Of a stretch of DNA of 64,000 bases, positions 1 to 7,954 are shown one piece after another. The stretch lies in assembly GCA_034430895.1 (NCBI GenBank), contig DAOUDW010000003.1:9424-73423 (forward strand), given 5' to 3'. A program made the position numbers and the translations under genes. How positions within the stretch are numbered: the stretch's first letter is position 1; each line of letters opens with the position of its first letter. The notes below the pieces were generated by a model. That model saw only the letters and a list, made by a program, of their open reading frames with translations. It did no database searches and was not told the DNA's origin. The stretch is from WVZH01 sp034430895. Lineage in GTDB: Bacteria; Chloroflexota; Anaerolineae; Anaerolineales; E44-bin32.

Positions 1-1
1 G

Positions 2-283
2 CTGGGTCCTCCCTGGTGGTTCTTTGACAGCATCAACGGCATGGCGCGGTACTTCGACCAGGTCACGGAAACAGCCGGCATCTATAACACTGCCGGTTTC
101 AACGACGACACACGTGCCTTCTGCTCTATTCCGGCGCGGCATGATCTCTGGCGTCGCGCCGCCGTCAATTGGCTGGCGGGGTTGGTTGTACGTCACATTA
201 TCGACAGTGACGATGCAGATGAAATGATCGCTGATCTCGCCATTGGCTTGGCGAAACGAGCGTACAAATTATCAATTTCGTGA
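2..283 (+). CDS. uxaC: Glucuronate/galacturonate isomerase, C-terminal part
   Basis: This is the last 93 residues of uronate isomerase; the start lies left of the window. The enzyme converts D-glucuronate to D-fructuronate or D-galacturonate to D-tagaturonate in the cytoplasm, the first step of hexuronate breakdown. The frame opens with GPPWWFFDS and continues through GMARYFDQVTETAG, TAGFNDDTRAF and SIPARHD, all hallmarks of the UxaC C-terminus. The stop lies 40 bases before the tagaturonate epimerase gene, so the two probably share one transcript. Identification is firm; substrate preference (glucuronate or galacturonate) cannot be read from this part, although the next gene favours galacturonate. 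Confidence 0.93.
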   Translation: MGPPWWFFDSINGMARYFDQVTETAGIYNTAGFNDDTRAFCSIPARHDLWRRAAVNWLAGLVVRHIIDSDDADEMIADLAIGLAKRAYKLSIS

Positions 284-323
284 AAGGCGATAATGCTGCG
301 CACTTTCACAAAGGGATGGCAAC

Positions 324-1496
324 ATGCTTTCTATTTTAAAACTCACCCCCTCCTTCGGCTTCGGCGACCGTCTCGGTCTCGCCACGCCGGGTCACATCGC
401 CGCTGTGCGCGGCACAAAATTCGCGCCCATCTTTGCCCAGCAATCCGTGCGCGAGAACGCCCGTACAGGACGCACCCCTCAGCAAGTCATGGACGACGCC
501 AAGCGCGCCGTGGATGCTGCAAAGTGGGATGCGCCCTGGGGCGCCGACGCCGATCACTTGAAGACCGTCGACGACATCCCGCCATTCGTAGAAGCGGGAT
601 ACACCTTCTATACCATCGATCCCGGTGAGCACGTGGATAATGCCGCCGACGGCGATTCCGTGGCGACTTTACAGCAGAAAGTTGCCGCAATGAATTGGGA
701 CGAGTTGTCCGACTTGTATCTGAACGATAATGCGGATCAAATCTGGGGTGCTTTCGAAACGGAGACGTTGTTGCGTGCGGCTGCGAAATACGGAGCAGCC
801 ATCCAGCAGGCGACCACGATGTTCAAGCGCCTAGCTGAGTTGAAAGATGTCTTCGACTTCGAAGTCTCTGTGGATGAAACCGACTCCCCCACGACGCCGC
901 TGGAACACTACTTTATCTCTAATGAGTTAACCCGCCGGGGCGTCCGCTTCTGCTCCCTCGCGCCGCGTTTCATCGGACGATTCGAAAAAGGCGTGGATTA
1001 CATCGGCGATTTGGACACATTGGATGCCGAACTCGCCAAACACGCCGCAGTGACGGCGCACTTTGGAACCTACAAACTGAGTTTGCATTCCGGTTCAGAT
1101 AAATTCAGTGTCTATCCGCTGATCGTAAAGCACTGGAGGGATCGCATCCACGTGAAGACCGCCGGCACGAGTTACCTCGAAGCGCTGCGTGTCCTGGCGA
1201 ACCACGAACCCGATCTGTTTAACAAAATCTACGCACTGGGGCGCGAACGGTACGAAACCGACAAGAAAACCTATCACGTATCGGCGCAGCTGGATCGCTT
1301 GCCGAACACGGAAATTCTTCCTTCTCTGCTGGAAGATTTCCACGCGCGGGAAGTACTGCATGTGACATTTGGCTCTGCACTGGCAGAATATGGAGAGGAA
1401 ATAAAGACTTCACTCGTCAAACACGACGACGCATATTTTGATGCGTTAAAGACTCATTTTAGTAGACATCTAAGCCTGCTTGAGGGAATAACATGA
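324..1496 (+). CDS. uxaE: Tagaturonate/fructuronate epimerase
   Basis: A 390-residue protein that I recognise as the tagaturonate epimerase family (UxaE, first described in Thermotoga). It interconverts D-tagaturonate and D-fructuronate, which lets galacturonate enter the glucuronate branch without a tagaturonate reductase. The N-terminus (SFGFGDRLGLATPGHIAA) and the internal LHSGSDKFSVYP segment are typical. An AAAGGGA ribosome binding site precedes the ATG by about eight bases. The gene follows uxaC by 40 bases and its stop overlaps the next start in an ATGA, so translation is coupled to the SDR gene. Family assignment is from memory of the protein pattern; the context agrees well. Confidence 0.85.
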   Translation: MLSILKLTPSFGFGDRLGLATPGHIAAVRGTKFAPIFAQQSVRENARTGRTPQQVMDDAKRAVDAAKWDAPWGADADHLKTVDDIPPFVEAGYTFYTIDPGEHVDNAADGDSVATLQQKVAAMNWDELSDLYLNDNADQIWGAFETETLLRAAAKYGAAIQQATTMFKRLAELKDVFDFEVSVDETDSPTTPLEHYFISNELTRRGVRFCSLAPRFIGRFEKGVDYIGDLDTLDAELAKHAAVTAHFGTYKLSLHSGSDKFSVYPLIVKHWRDRIHVKTAGTSYLEALRVLANHEPDLFNKIYALGRERYETDKKTYHVSAQLDRLPNTEILPSLLEDFHAREVLHVTFGSALAEYGEEIKTSLVKHDDAYFDALKTHFSRHLSLLEGIT

Positions 1497-2329
1497 ATCT
1501 GGAAGAACTCACGTCGCTGTATGATTACTCCGGCCGCACTGCCCTGATAACAGGTGGGGCAGGTGTGCTGGGCAGTGAAATTGCTGCCGCACTACTGGGA
1601 TGCAATGCCAATGTCGTCCTGCTCGACCTCGATCCGGAGTTGGCGCAAAATGCCATCGAACGATTCCCCAAGGCAGTTCGAGAGCGTGCCTTTCCCGTAG
1701 ATGGCAACGTACTCAAAGTGGAAAGCCTGGATCAGGCGAAAGAAACCATCCAAGCCAAATTCGGTCCGGTGGACATCCTCATCAACGCAGCAGGCGGAAA
1801 TCACCCATCGGCTACGACCCAACCGGACCTATCCTTCTTTGATCTGCCGTTGGATGCGCTCCGGCATGTCGGTGAGTTAAACCTGCTGGGCACGATCTTG
1901 CCCTGCCAGGTATTTTGCCGCGATATGGCGGAACGTGGCGAGGGCGTGATCCTCAACATTTCTTCGATGAACGCCTTTCGTCCACTCACTCGCATCCCCG
2001 CCTATTCGGCGGCGAAAGCGGCGATCAACAACTTCACGCAATGGCTGGCCGTTCATATGGCGCAAAATTATTCGCCCCATATCCGCGTCAACGCCATAGC
2101 ACCCGGCTTCTTTCTGACCGAACAGAATCGATTCCTGCTTACGGATAAGGATACAGGCGAATTGACCCCGCGCGGGCAGTCGATCCTGGCGCACACCCCG
2201 ATGAATCGCTTCGGACTCCCCGAGGATTTGCTCGGTGCGGTGCTTTGGTTGGTTTCGTCAGCATCCGCATTTATCACCGGGGCGGTTATCCCCATCGATG
2301 GCGGGTTTTCTGCTTACAGTGGTGTTTGA
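1493..2329 (+). CDS. SDR-family oxidoreductase, probable fructuronate reductase (mannonate-forming)
   Basis: A 278-residue classical short-chain dehydrogenase. The Rossmann motif TGGAGVLG lies near residue 20, the NAAGG motif near residue 100, and the catalytic Ser-Tyr-Lys set is visible as NISS and YSAAKAA. The C-terminus ends in the usual GAVIPIDGGFSAYSGV. Members of this subgroup are D-mannonate oxidoreductases (YjmF/UxuB-like) that reduce D-fructuronate to D-mannonate with NAD(P)H. That is exactly the step expected after UxaC and UxaE. Its start overlaps the uxaE stop (ATGA) and a GAGGGA site sits just upstream. Substrate is inferred from context; other 2-keto sugar acids remain possible. 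Confidence 0.82.
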   Translation: MNLEELTSLYDYSGRTALITGGAGVLGSEIAAALLGCNANVVLLDLDPELAQNAIERFPKAVRERAFPVDGNVLKVESLDQAKETIQAKFGPVDILINAAGGNHPSATTQPDLSFFDLPLDALRHVGELNLLGTILPCQVFCRDMAERGEGVILNISSMNAFRPLTRIPAYSAAKAAINNFTQWLAVHMAQNYSPHIRVNAIAPGFFLTEQNRFLLTDKDTGELTPRGQSILAHTPMNRFGLPEDLLGAVLWLVSSASAFITGAVIPIDGGFSAYSGV

Positions 2330-2347
2330 GGAAGAGGCATTGCTCGG

Positions 2348-3607
2348 ATGACTGTAAAATCTGTTGCCCCCATCGGTAAAACCCTGGCAGAGGAAGAAGT
2401 ACGCGACACACTGGTGACCGCGCTTGCAGGTCAATTCACGGGTCAGCGTGTGCTTGTTTTGATTCCGGATCACACGCGTTCCTGCCCGCTGCCGTTTCTA
2501 TTTCGAACTATTGTCGATGTTGTGCACGACGCCAAACAACTCGATTTCATGGTCGCGCTGGGAACGCATCCGCCGTTGGATGAAGCGCAGCTCAATCGAT
2601 TAGTGGGCATCGACGCGGAAGAACGAACGACGAAATACAAACACATCGGCTTGCTCAATCACGCCTGGGATCAACCTTCGTCATTAGCCTCAATTGGCGT
2701 GATGGAACAGGATGAGATCAAGCAAATTGCAGGGGCAAACTGGCATCCGTCCCTTCCCGATGAAATCGAGATCCGCATCAACAAAGCCTCTTTGGATTAC
2801 GATCAGATCCTCATCCTGGGGCCAACCTTTCCGCATGAAGTGGTCGGTTTTTCCGGAGGTGAGAAGTATCTCTTTCCCGGAATATCGGGGGCGGAAATGA
2901 TCAATGCCACCCACTGGCTCGGCGCGCTGGCGGGCGTGGTGGGGACGATCGGTATCAAGAACACGCCCGTTCGAACGATGATCCGTGCCGCGGCCTCACG
3001 CTTGAATACTCCACAGTCGCTGGTGGCGCTGGTGGTAGAAGACGAAGGATTAAGTGGTGTGTTTGTTGGCGACCGGCATTCCGCCTGGCAGGAAGCGGCG
3101 GACCTGTCGGCAGTACGCCACATCCGCCGATATGAGAAGCCGTTCCGGAAGGTTCTGTCATGTGCGCCGCCCATGTACGATGAGTTGTGGACAGGGGCGA
3201 AAGCGATGTACAAACTCGAACCCGTCGTGGCAAAGGGCGGCGAGGTGGTAATCTACGCGCCGCACCTGGATGTGGTCAGCCACGTACACGGCAAATACAT
3301 ATACGATATTGGCTATCACATCCTGCCGTATTTCCTCAATCAGTGGGAAAAATTCAAGCATATCCCGCTGGGTGTGCTGGCACACAGCACACATTTGCGC
3401 GGTTCGGGTGTAATGGAAAATGAAGTCGAGAAGCCAAATGTGCGTGTTACGCTGGCAAGCAAACTATCCGCAGAGGATTGTGAGCGGCTCAACTTGGGAT
3501 ACCTCGACCCCGCGAAGGTCAATGTGAATGAGTGGAAAGACCGTGAAGATGAGGGTGTGCTGTATGTACCAAGAGCGGGTGAAACTTTATATCGGTTAAA
3601 AGCGTGA
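2348..3607 (+). CDS. LarA-family nickel-dependent 2-hydroxyacid racemase/epimerase
   Basis: A 419-residue member of the lactate racemase (LarA, DUF2088) family. Visible motifs are DHTR (41-44), GTHPP (72-76), FPHE with His163, GFSGGEK with Lys173, and ATHW with His189. The His-Lys-His spacing of 10 and 16 residues is the one I recall for LarA residues H174, K184 and H200, where the lysine carries the nickel-pincer cofactor. The family includes lactate, malate and phenyllactate racemases and a D-gluconate 2-epimerase. Lying between a mannonate-forming SDR and gnd, this copy is best explained as a sugar-acid C2 epimerase (for instance mannonate/gluconate) rather than a lactate racemase; that is inference. 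No cofactor-synthesis genes (larB, larC, larE) are in the window. Confidence 0.85.
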   Translation: MTVKSVAPIGKTLAEEEVRDTLVTALAGQFTGQRVLVLIPDHTRSCPLPFLFRTIVDVVHDAKQLDFMVALGTHPPLDEAQLNRLVGIDAEERTTKYKHIGLLNHAWDQPSSLASIGVMEQDEIKQIAGANWHPSLPDEIEIRINKASLDYDQILILGPTFPHEVVGFSGGEKYLFPGISGAEMINATHWLGALAGVVGTIGIKNTPVRTMIRAAASRLNTPQSLVALVVEDEGLSGVFVGDRHSAWQEAADLSAVRHIRRYEKPFRKVLSCAPPMYDELWTGAKAMYKLEPVVAKGGEVVIYAPHLDVVSHVHGKYIYDIGYHILPYFLNQWEKFKHIPLGVLAHSTHLRGSGVMENEVEKPNVRVTLASKLSAEDCERLNLGYLDPAKVNVNEWKDREDEGVLYVPRAGETLYRLKA

Positions 3608-4512
3608 TGGATAAAGTCAGTTCATTTCTTACGACGCAGGGAAAGGGTTTGTTCCTGCTGTTAATGATGTTGATTGGAGCGCTTGTGCCGCAAGCCCACG
3701 CATTTTCCTTTTTAATCCGATATCTGTTGATGGTGCTGTTATTCTTTGCATTTCTGGATATTGAGTTCGAACCGCAGTCAGTTCAAAGAAGTGTGTTCTG
3801 GGTTTTACTGGCGAACGTTGCAGTGGCATTCGTTGGCTTTGCGGTTCTTGCGCCATTCAACATCACTCTAGCACTCGCTGCATTCATGACAGCCATCGCA
3901 CCGACGGCAATTACAGCGACTGTTATCACCAGCTTCATCCAGCGCAAGGTGGAATTTGTTGTCGCTTCTGTGGTCCTGACCAACATTGCCAGCGCGCTCA
4001 TCGTTCCGATTGCCTTGCCCACTTTGCTCGATGCGGAGATAGAAATATCGGTTTGGGAAGTCTTACAGCCGGTGATGATCGTTATGTTTATTCCCTTGAT
4101 CCTTACAAGACTGGCTCGTCGATTGCCGGCGAATATCCAACGAATTATCCACAAAGGAAAACGGTTTTCATTTCCAATCTGGTTGATCAATCTCCTGATC
4201 ATCAGCGCTAATGCGTCCGACTATCTTCGCAACAGGAACACCGATTCCATGTCTACCCTGCTATCGATTGCTTTGATCTCGCTTGTAATTTGCGTTGTCA
4301 ACTTTGGCCTGGGCGCAATCCTCGGAGGCCCGAGTCACCGCCAGGAAGCCAGTCAATCCCTGGGGCAAAAGAATCTTACATTCGTTATCTGGATTGCGTT
4401 GACCTTTATCAATCCCCTCGTTGCCCTTGGGCCAATGCTCTACATTGTGTATCATCATTTGTATAACTCATGGGTTATTTATCGTTTTGAAAAGCAACGC
4501 GTTCGCGTTTGA
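3607..4512 (+). CDS. BASS-type (bile acid:sodium symporter-like) membrane carrier
   Basis: A 301-residue integral membrane protein with about eight to ten hydrophobic segments spread over its length, such as LFLLLMMLIGALVP, the LLMVLLFFAFLDIEF region and the AFMTAIAPTAITATV stretch. The layout resembles the SBF/BASS fold, in which a conserved acidic/proline-rich segment lies in the centre. The ATG overlaps the preceding stop as TGATG; a GTG one codon upstream is also possible. Within a uronate operon the likely role is uptake of a sugar acid or organic anion with sodium, but the substrate is not shown by the sequence. The family call is moderate because I see no diagnostic motif beyond topology. 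Confidence 0.6.
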   Translation: MDKVSSFLTTQGKGLFLLLMMLIGALVPQAHAFSFLIRYLLMVLLFFAFLDIEFEPQSVQRSVFWVLLANVAVAFVGFAVLAPFNITLALAAFMTAIAPTAITATVITSFIQRKVEFVVASVVLTNIASALIVPIALPTLLDAEIEISVWEVLQPVMIVMFIPLILTRLARRLPANIQRIIHKGKRFSFPIWLINLLIISANASDYLRNRNTDSMSTLLSIALISLVICVVNFGLGAILGGPSHRQEASQSLGQKNLTFVIWIALTFINPLVALGPMLYIVYHHLYNSWVIYRFEKQRVRV

Positions 4513-4532
4513 CCAACATTCTGGAGGATCTT

Positions 4533-5948
4533 ATGGAAAAAGCAAACTTTGGATTTATCGGTCTGGGCGTGATGGGCCACATGCTGGCGCTTAATATGGA
4601 GCGTAATGGATTCTGTGTGGCTGGATATGATCTGGATGCCGAAAAGGTCCAAGCCTTCGGTACGAACTATCCGGGAAAGAATTTGATCGCATGTAACACG
4701 CTGGAAGAATTCCTGGCTGCACTGGAACGTCCCCGCCGCATTATGATGATGGTACCGGCGGGCAAAGCAGTTGATGCTGTCATTGCTGGAATCAAAGATT
4801 CCCTTGAGCCGGGAGACCTGCTCATCGATGGCGGCAATACGCACTTTCCAGACACGGAGCGTCGTTCGAAAGAACTGGAAGCCAACGATATTATCTACAT
4901 CGGTACAGGAGTCAGTGGTGGTGAGTATGGGGCCTTGTGGGGTCCCGCCATCATGCCGGGCGGGCAAAAAGCAGCCTGGGAGTTGGTGAAGCCGATTTTC
5001 GAGGCGATCAGTGCCAAGGTCGATGGAGAACCGTGTGTCACACACATCGGTCCGCGCGGCGCAGGTCATTACGTCAAGATGGTTCATAACGGCATTGAGT
5101 ATGGAGATATGCAGCTCATCGCCGAATCGTACGACATCCTTCATCGCGGACTGGGCCTCAGTAACGCAGCGTTACATGAAATCTTCGGGGAGTGGAATCG
5201 GGGTGAGTTGGAATCCTACCTGATCGAGATCTCTACCGATATCTTTTCCAAAATGGATCCCGAGAGTGGCCAGGCGGTCGTGGACTTGATCCTGGACGAA
5301 GCTGCCCAAAAAGGAACGGGTAAATGGACTTCACAAAGCGCCCTCGATCTGGGCGCCCCAACGCCGACAATCAATGCTGCGGTTGAAAGCCGTATCATCT
5401 CAGCCTACAAGGAAGAACGGGTTGCTGCATCGAAAGTTCTGAGTGGACCAAAGCCATCAATTTCGAATGATTCAAAAGAAGTGATTGAACTGGTGCGTGA
5501 TGCGCTTTATGCAGCCAAGATCTGTTCATACGCACAAGGCTTTGCATTGATGCGATTGGCCAGCGAAGAATATGATTACAATTTGAACTACGATGAGATC
5601 GCCCGTATCTGGCGCGGTGGCTGTATCATTCGTGCTCGTTTCCTGAATGATATTCGCCAGGCGTTTGTACGTAATCCTGACTTACCGAACTTGATGGTCG
5701 ATCCCGAATTTGCCAAAGCATTAAACGCGCACCAGTCTGCATTACGCAAAGTTGTGGCGTTGGCAACCGAGCAGGGTATCCCTGTGCTGGCATTCAGTTC
5801 TGCGCTGGCATACTTTGATGCCTATCGCAGTGCGCGCCTGCCCGCCAATCTCACGCAGGCACAGCGTGATTACTTTGGAGCACACACGTACCGGCGTGTG
5901 GATAGGGATGGGTCATTCCACACGCAATGGATTGAAGATAAAGAATAA
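4533..5948 (+). CDS. gnd: 6-phosphogluconate dehydrogenase, decarboxylating
   Basis: A full-length 471-residue enzyme that oxidises 6-phosphogluconate to ribulose 5-phosphate, CO2 and NAD(P)H. The N-terminal dinucleotide motif GLGVMG, the signature DGGNT, the GTGVSGGEYGA loop, the catalytic lysine in GHYVKMVHNG and the C-terminal RDYFGAHTYRR are all present. A TTG further upstream is in frame, but the ATG at 4533 has a GGAGG site at the right distance and starts directly with the Rossmann strand, so I chose it. It follows the carrier gene by 20 bases. In a uronate operon it suggests that part of the carbon is sent as gluconate 6-phosphate into the pentose phosphate pathway. Confidence 0.95.
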   Translation: MEKANFGFIGLGVMGHMLALNMERNGFCVAGYDLDAEKVQAFGTNYPGKNLIACNTLEEFLAALERPRRIMMMVPAGKAVDAVIAGIKDSLEPGDLLIDGGNTHFPDTERRSKELEANDIIYIGTGVSGGEYGALWGPAIMPGGQKAAWELVKPIFEAISAKVDGEPCVTHIGPRGAGHYVKMVHNGIEYGDMQLIAESYDILHRGLGLSNAALHEIFGEWNRGELESYLIEISTDIFSKMDPESGQAVVDLILDEAAQKGTGKWTSQSALDLGAPTPTINAAVESRIISAYKEERVAASKVLSGPKPSISNDSKEVIELVRDALYAAKICSYAQGFALMRLASEEYDYNLNYDEIARIWRGGCIIRARFLNDIRQAFVRNPDLPNLMVDPEFAKALNAHQSALRKVVALATEQGIPVLAFSSALAYFDAYRSARLPANLTQAQRDYFGAHTYRRVDRDGSFHTQWIEDKE

Positions 5949-5961
5949 TAGAGGAGCAACG

Positions 5962-7044
5962 ATGAGTAAAGGACTAAAAGTTAAAAAAGAAGGCAATCTG
6001 GACCTGGTGTCGCTTGGCGCATTGAACCACAGGGTGGATCCAGGCCACATCCCGTTCAGCAAGGCCACCGAATGGAAAGTCCATCCAAGTGGCGGTGAAT
6101 ACAATGTAGCTGCAAATCTGGCCAACTGCTTCCGGTTGCAAACCGGCGTCGTCTCGGCGATGGTAAGGTACCCCATTGGTGATCTGATCGCCGAGCGAGT
6201 TCGCTTGATGGGAATCACGCCCTTCTATAAATACTTTGATCACAATGGCGTAAATGGCCCCAACATGGCCACCATCTATAGCGATCGCGGTTTTGGTGTG
6301 CGCGCGCCAGTTGTGTTTTACAACCGCTCAAATGAAGCCGGTGCTCAGCTCAAACCGGGAGACATCGATTGGGATGACATCTTTGGCCGGGGCGTGCGCT
6401 GGTTCCACAGTGGTGGTATCTTTGCGGCACTTTCCGCAACGACGGGTGCATTGATCATCGAAGGGATGAAAGCCGCAAAAGCTGCTGGAGCGATCACATC
6501 CTTCGACCTGAATTACCGTGCCAAGCTCTGGAATATCTGGGGCGGCCTGGATAAAGCGCAGGAAGTCATGCGGGGAATTGTCGAGAATGTGGATGTGCTG
6601 GTTGGCAACGAGGAAGACTTGCAGCTTGGGTTGGGATTCCCTGGCCCTGAAGTTGAGAAAAAGTCCAAGCTCGATCCAAGTGCATTCTTCGGAATGATCG
6701 ACAACGTTGTAGACAAATATCCGCAGATCAAGGTGGTAGCGACCACACTGCGAGAAGTCCACACTACCGCACATCATTCCTGGGGCGCAGTGGCCTGGAT
6801 CGATGGGAAGACGTATCTTTCCCCAACCGCTGAATTGCCGGTCTTAGATCGAGTTGGCGGCGGTGACGGGTTTGCTTCTGGCCTTTTCTTCGGCCTGCTT
6901 ACCGGCGAAGAACCGCAAAATGCGGTCAATCTCGGCTGGGCGCATGGTGCCTTGATGACCACCTTCCCGGGTGATACGACCATGGCCACCGTGGAACAGG
7001 TACGCGCTTTTGCTGAAGGAGGCTCGGCCAGAATTCAACGGTAA
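5962..7044 (+). CDS. kdgK: PfkB-family sugar-acid kinase, probable 2-keto-3-deoxygluconate kinase
   Basis: A 360-residue ribokinase/PfkB kinase. The substrate region GGEYNVAANLAN lies near residue 36, and the anion-hole/catalytic-base motif appears near the C-terminus as DRVGGGDGFASG, where the common GAGD is GGGD. ATG at 5962 has GAGGAG upstream; the open frame extends into gnd but that part is not coding. By similarity and by context it should phosphorylate 2-keto-3-deoxygluconate to KDPG, completing the uronate route, but no mannonate dehydratase (uxuA) is visible in the window. Because gnd is the immediate neighbour, a gluconate or related sugar-acid substrate is an alternative. It is the last gene of the operon. 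Confidence 0.75.
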   Translation: MSKGLKVKKEGNLDLVSLGALNHRVDPGHIPFSKATEWKVHPSGGEYNVAANLANCFRLQTGVVSAMVRYPIGDLIAERVRLMGITPFYKYFDHNGVNGPNMATIYSDRGFGVRAPVVFYNRSNEAGAQLKPGDIDWDDIFGRGVRWFHSGGIFAALSATTGALIIEGMKAAKAAGAITSFDLNYRAKLWNIWGGLDKAQEVMRGIVENVDVLVGNEEDLQLGLGFPGPEVEKKSKLDPSAFFGMIDNVVDKYPQIKVVATTLREVHTTAHHSWGAVAWIDGKTYLSPTAELPVLDRVGGGDGFASGLFFGLLTGEEPQNAVNLGWAHGALMTTFPGDTTMATVEQVRAFAEGGSARIQR

Positions 7045-7375
7045 GACATAACATAGACCAACATATCTGAACCCCATAGAAAGTCGTGAGCGCAGTCTGG
7101 TAAATAAAGTCTGTAAGGCCTGCGACGGTTTTGAAGACCACTGCAGGCATCCACAGTGATTTTGCCGCCAGCTGCGCTCTTTCTTTTCACCCAATCCTGC
7201 TACCCATCAATCGCTGTTCTCATTCGATCGTTATGATCACGACCTCAGGAAATTGACCCGGAAATCATAGTAGATTGGTAAGTAACGACACCAAATTCAT
7301 CGAATTGTTTTACCAGCGCCGCCACTCGTTGTACAATGGGACATCCTAATTCGTTTTACAGACGGGGAAGTTCAA
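7045..7375. other. Intergenic region between the uronate operon and xpt
   Basis: No convincing gene is seen here on either strand. I see no hairpin with a T-run that would end the uronate operon. The right end carries the xpt promoter described separately; the predicted leader is only about 30 bases, too short for the guanine riboswitch that precedes xpt in Bacillus. Confidence 0.6.
7309..7337 (+). promoter_or_regulatory. Probable promoter of xpt-guaA
   Basis: TTTACC (7309-7314) and TACAAT (7332-7337) are separated by 17 bases. Transcription would begin near 7344 and give a 30-base leader with a GGGGAAG site before xpt. Confidence 0.55.
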
Positions 7376-7948
7376 ATGGAATTACTCAAAAAGCGTATCC
7401 TGGCTGATGGCAAGAATCTGGGGAACGGCATTCTCAAAGTGGACGGCTTCATCAACCACCAGGTAGATCCTGTCTTGATGGACGCCTGTGGAAAGGAGTT
7501 GGCCAAACGGTTTGCCGACGTTCAAGCCACGAAGGTCCTCACGGCCGAAATTTCCGGAATTGCACCGGCCGTCATGACGGCCTTACACCTGAATCTCCCC
7601 GTTGTGTTTGCACGTAAAACCAAACCGGTCACCATGCCCGATCAGATTTTTCTAACCCTCACCGCTTCCCACACCAAAGGCCACATGGTGGAGTTGATTG
7701 TCTCACCGGAATATCTTAGCGCAAAAGAGAAGATCTTGATCATCGACGACTTCCTGGCCAGTGGACAAACGATCATGGGCCTCGTCCGCCTAACCCAGGC
7801 TGCAGGGGCATCGATTGTGGGTATTGGCGCCGTTATCGAAAAACGCTTCGAGGGCGGCCGCGACGTATTTGCCAGTCTTGACATCCCCATCGAAGCACTT
7901 GCCGTAATCAAAGAAATGCACGACGACAAAATCATCTTCGAAGACTGA
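7376..7948 (+). CDS. xpt: Xanthine phosphoribosyltransferase
   Basis: A 190-residue enzyme that joins xanthine and PRPP to give XMP for purine salvage. The start MELLKKRI, the DGFINHQVDP segment, the KTKPVTM hood region and the PRPP-binding motif ILIIDDFLASGQT (about residues 121-133) are diagnostic of Xpt. Length matches the family. It sits six bases before guaA, so XMP made by salvage is handed to GMP synthase by its operon partner. A GGGGAAG site precedes the ATG. No purine riboswitch is visible upstream. Confidence 0.95.
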   Translation: MELLKKRILADGKNLGNGILKVDGFINHQVDPVLMDACGKELAKRFADVQATKVLTAEISGIAPAVMTALHLNLPVVFARKTKPVTMPDQIFLTLTASHTKGHMVELIVSPEYLSAKEKILIIDDFLASGQTIMGLVRLTQAAGASIVGIGAVIEKRFEGGRDVFASLDIPIEALAVIKEMHDDKIIFED

Positions 7949-7954
7949 GGCATA

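Noticed and set aside
7338..7375. Guanine/purine riboswitch upstream of xpt
   Set aside because: The predicted leader is only about 30 bases and shows none of the purine aptamer's conserved junction bases.
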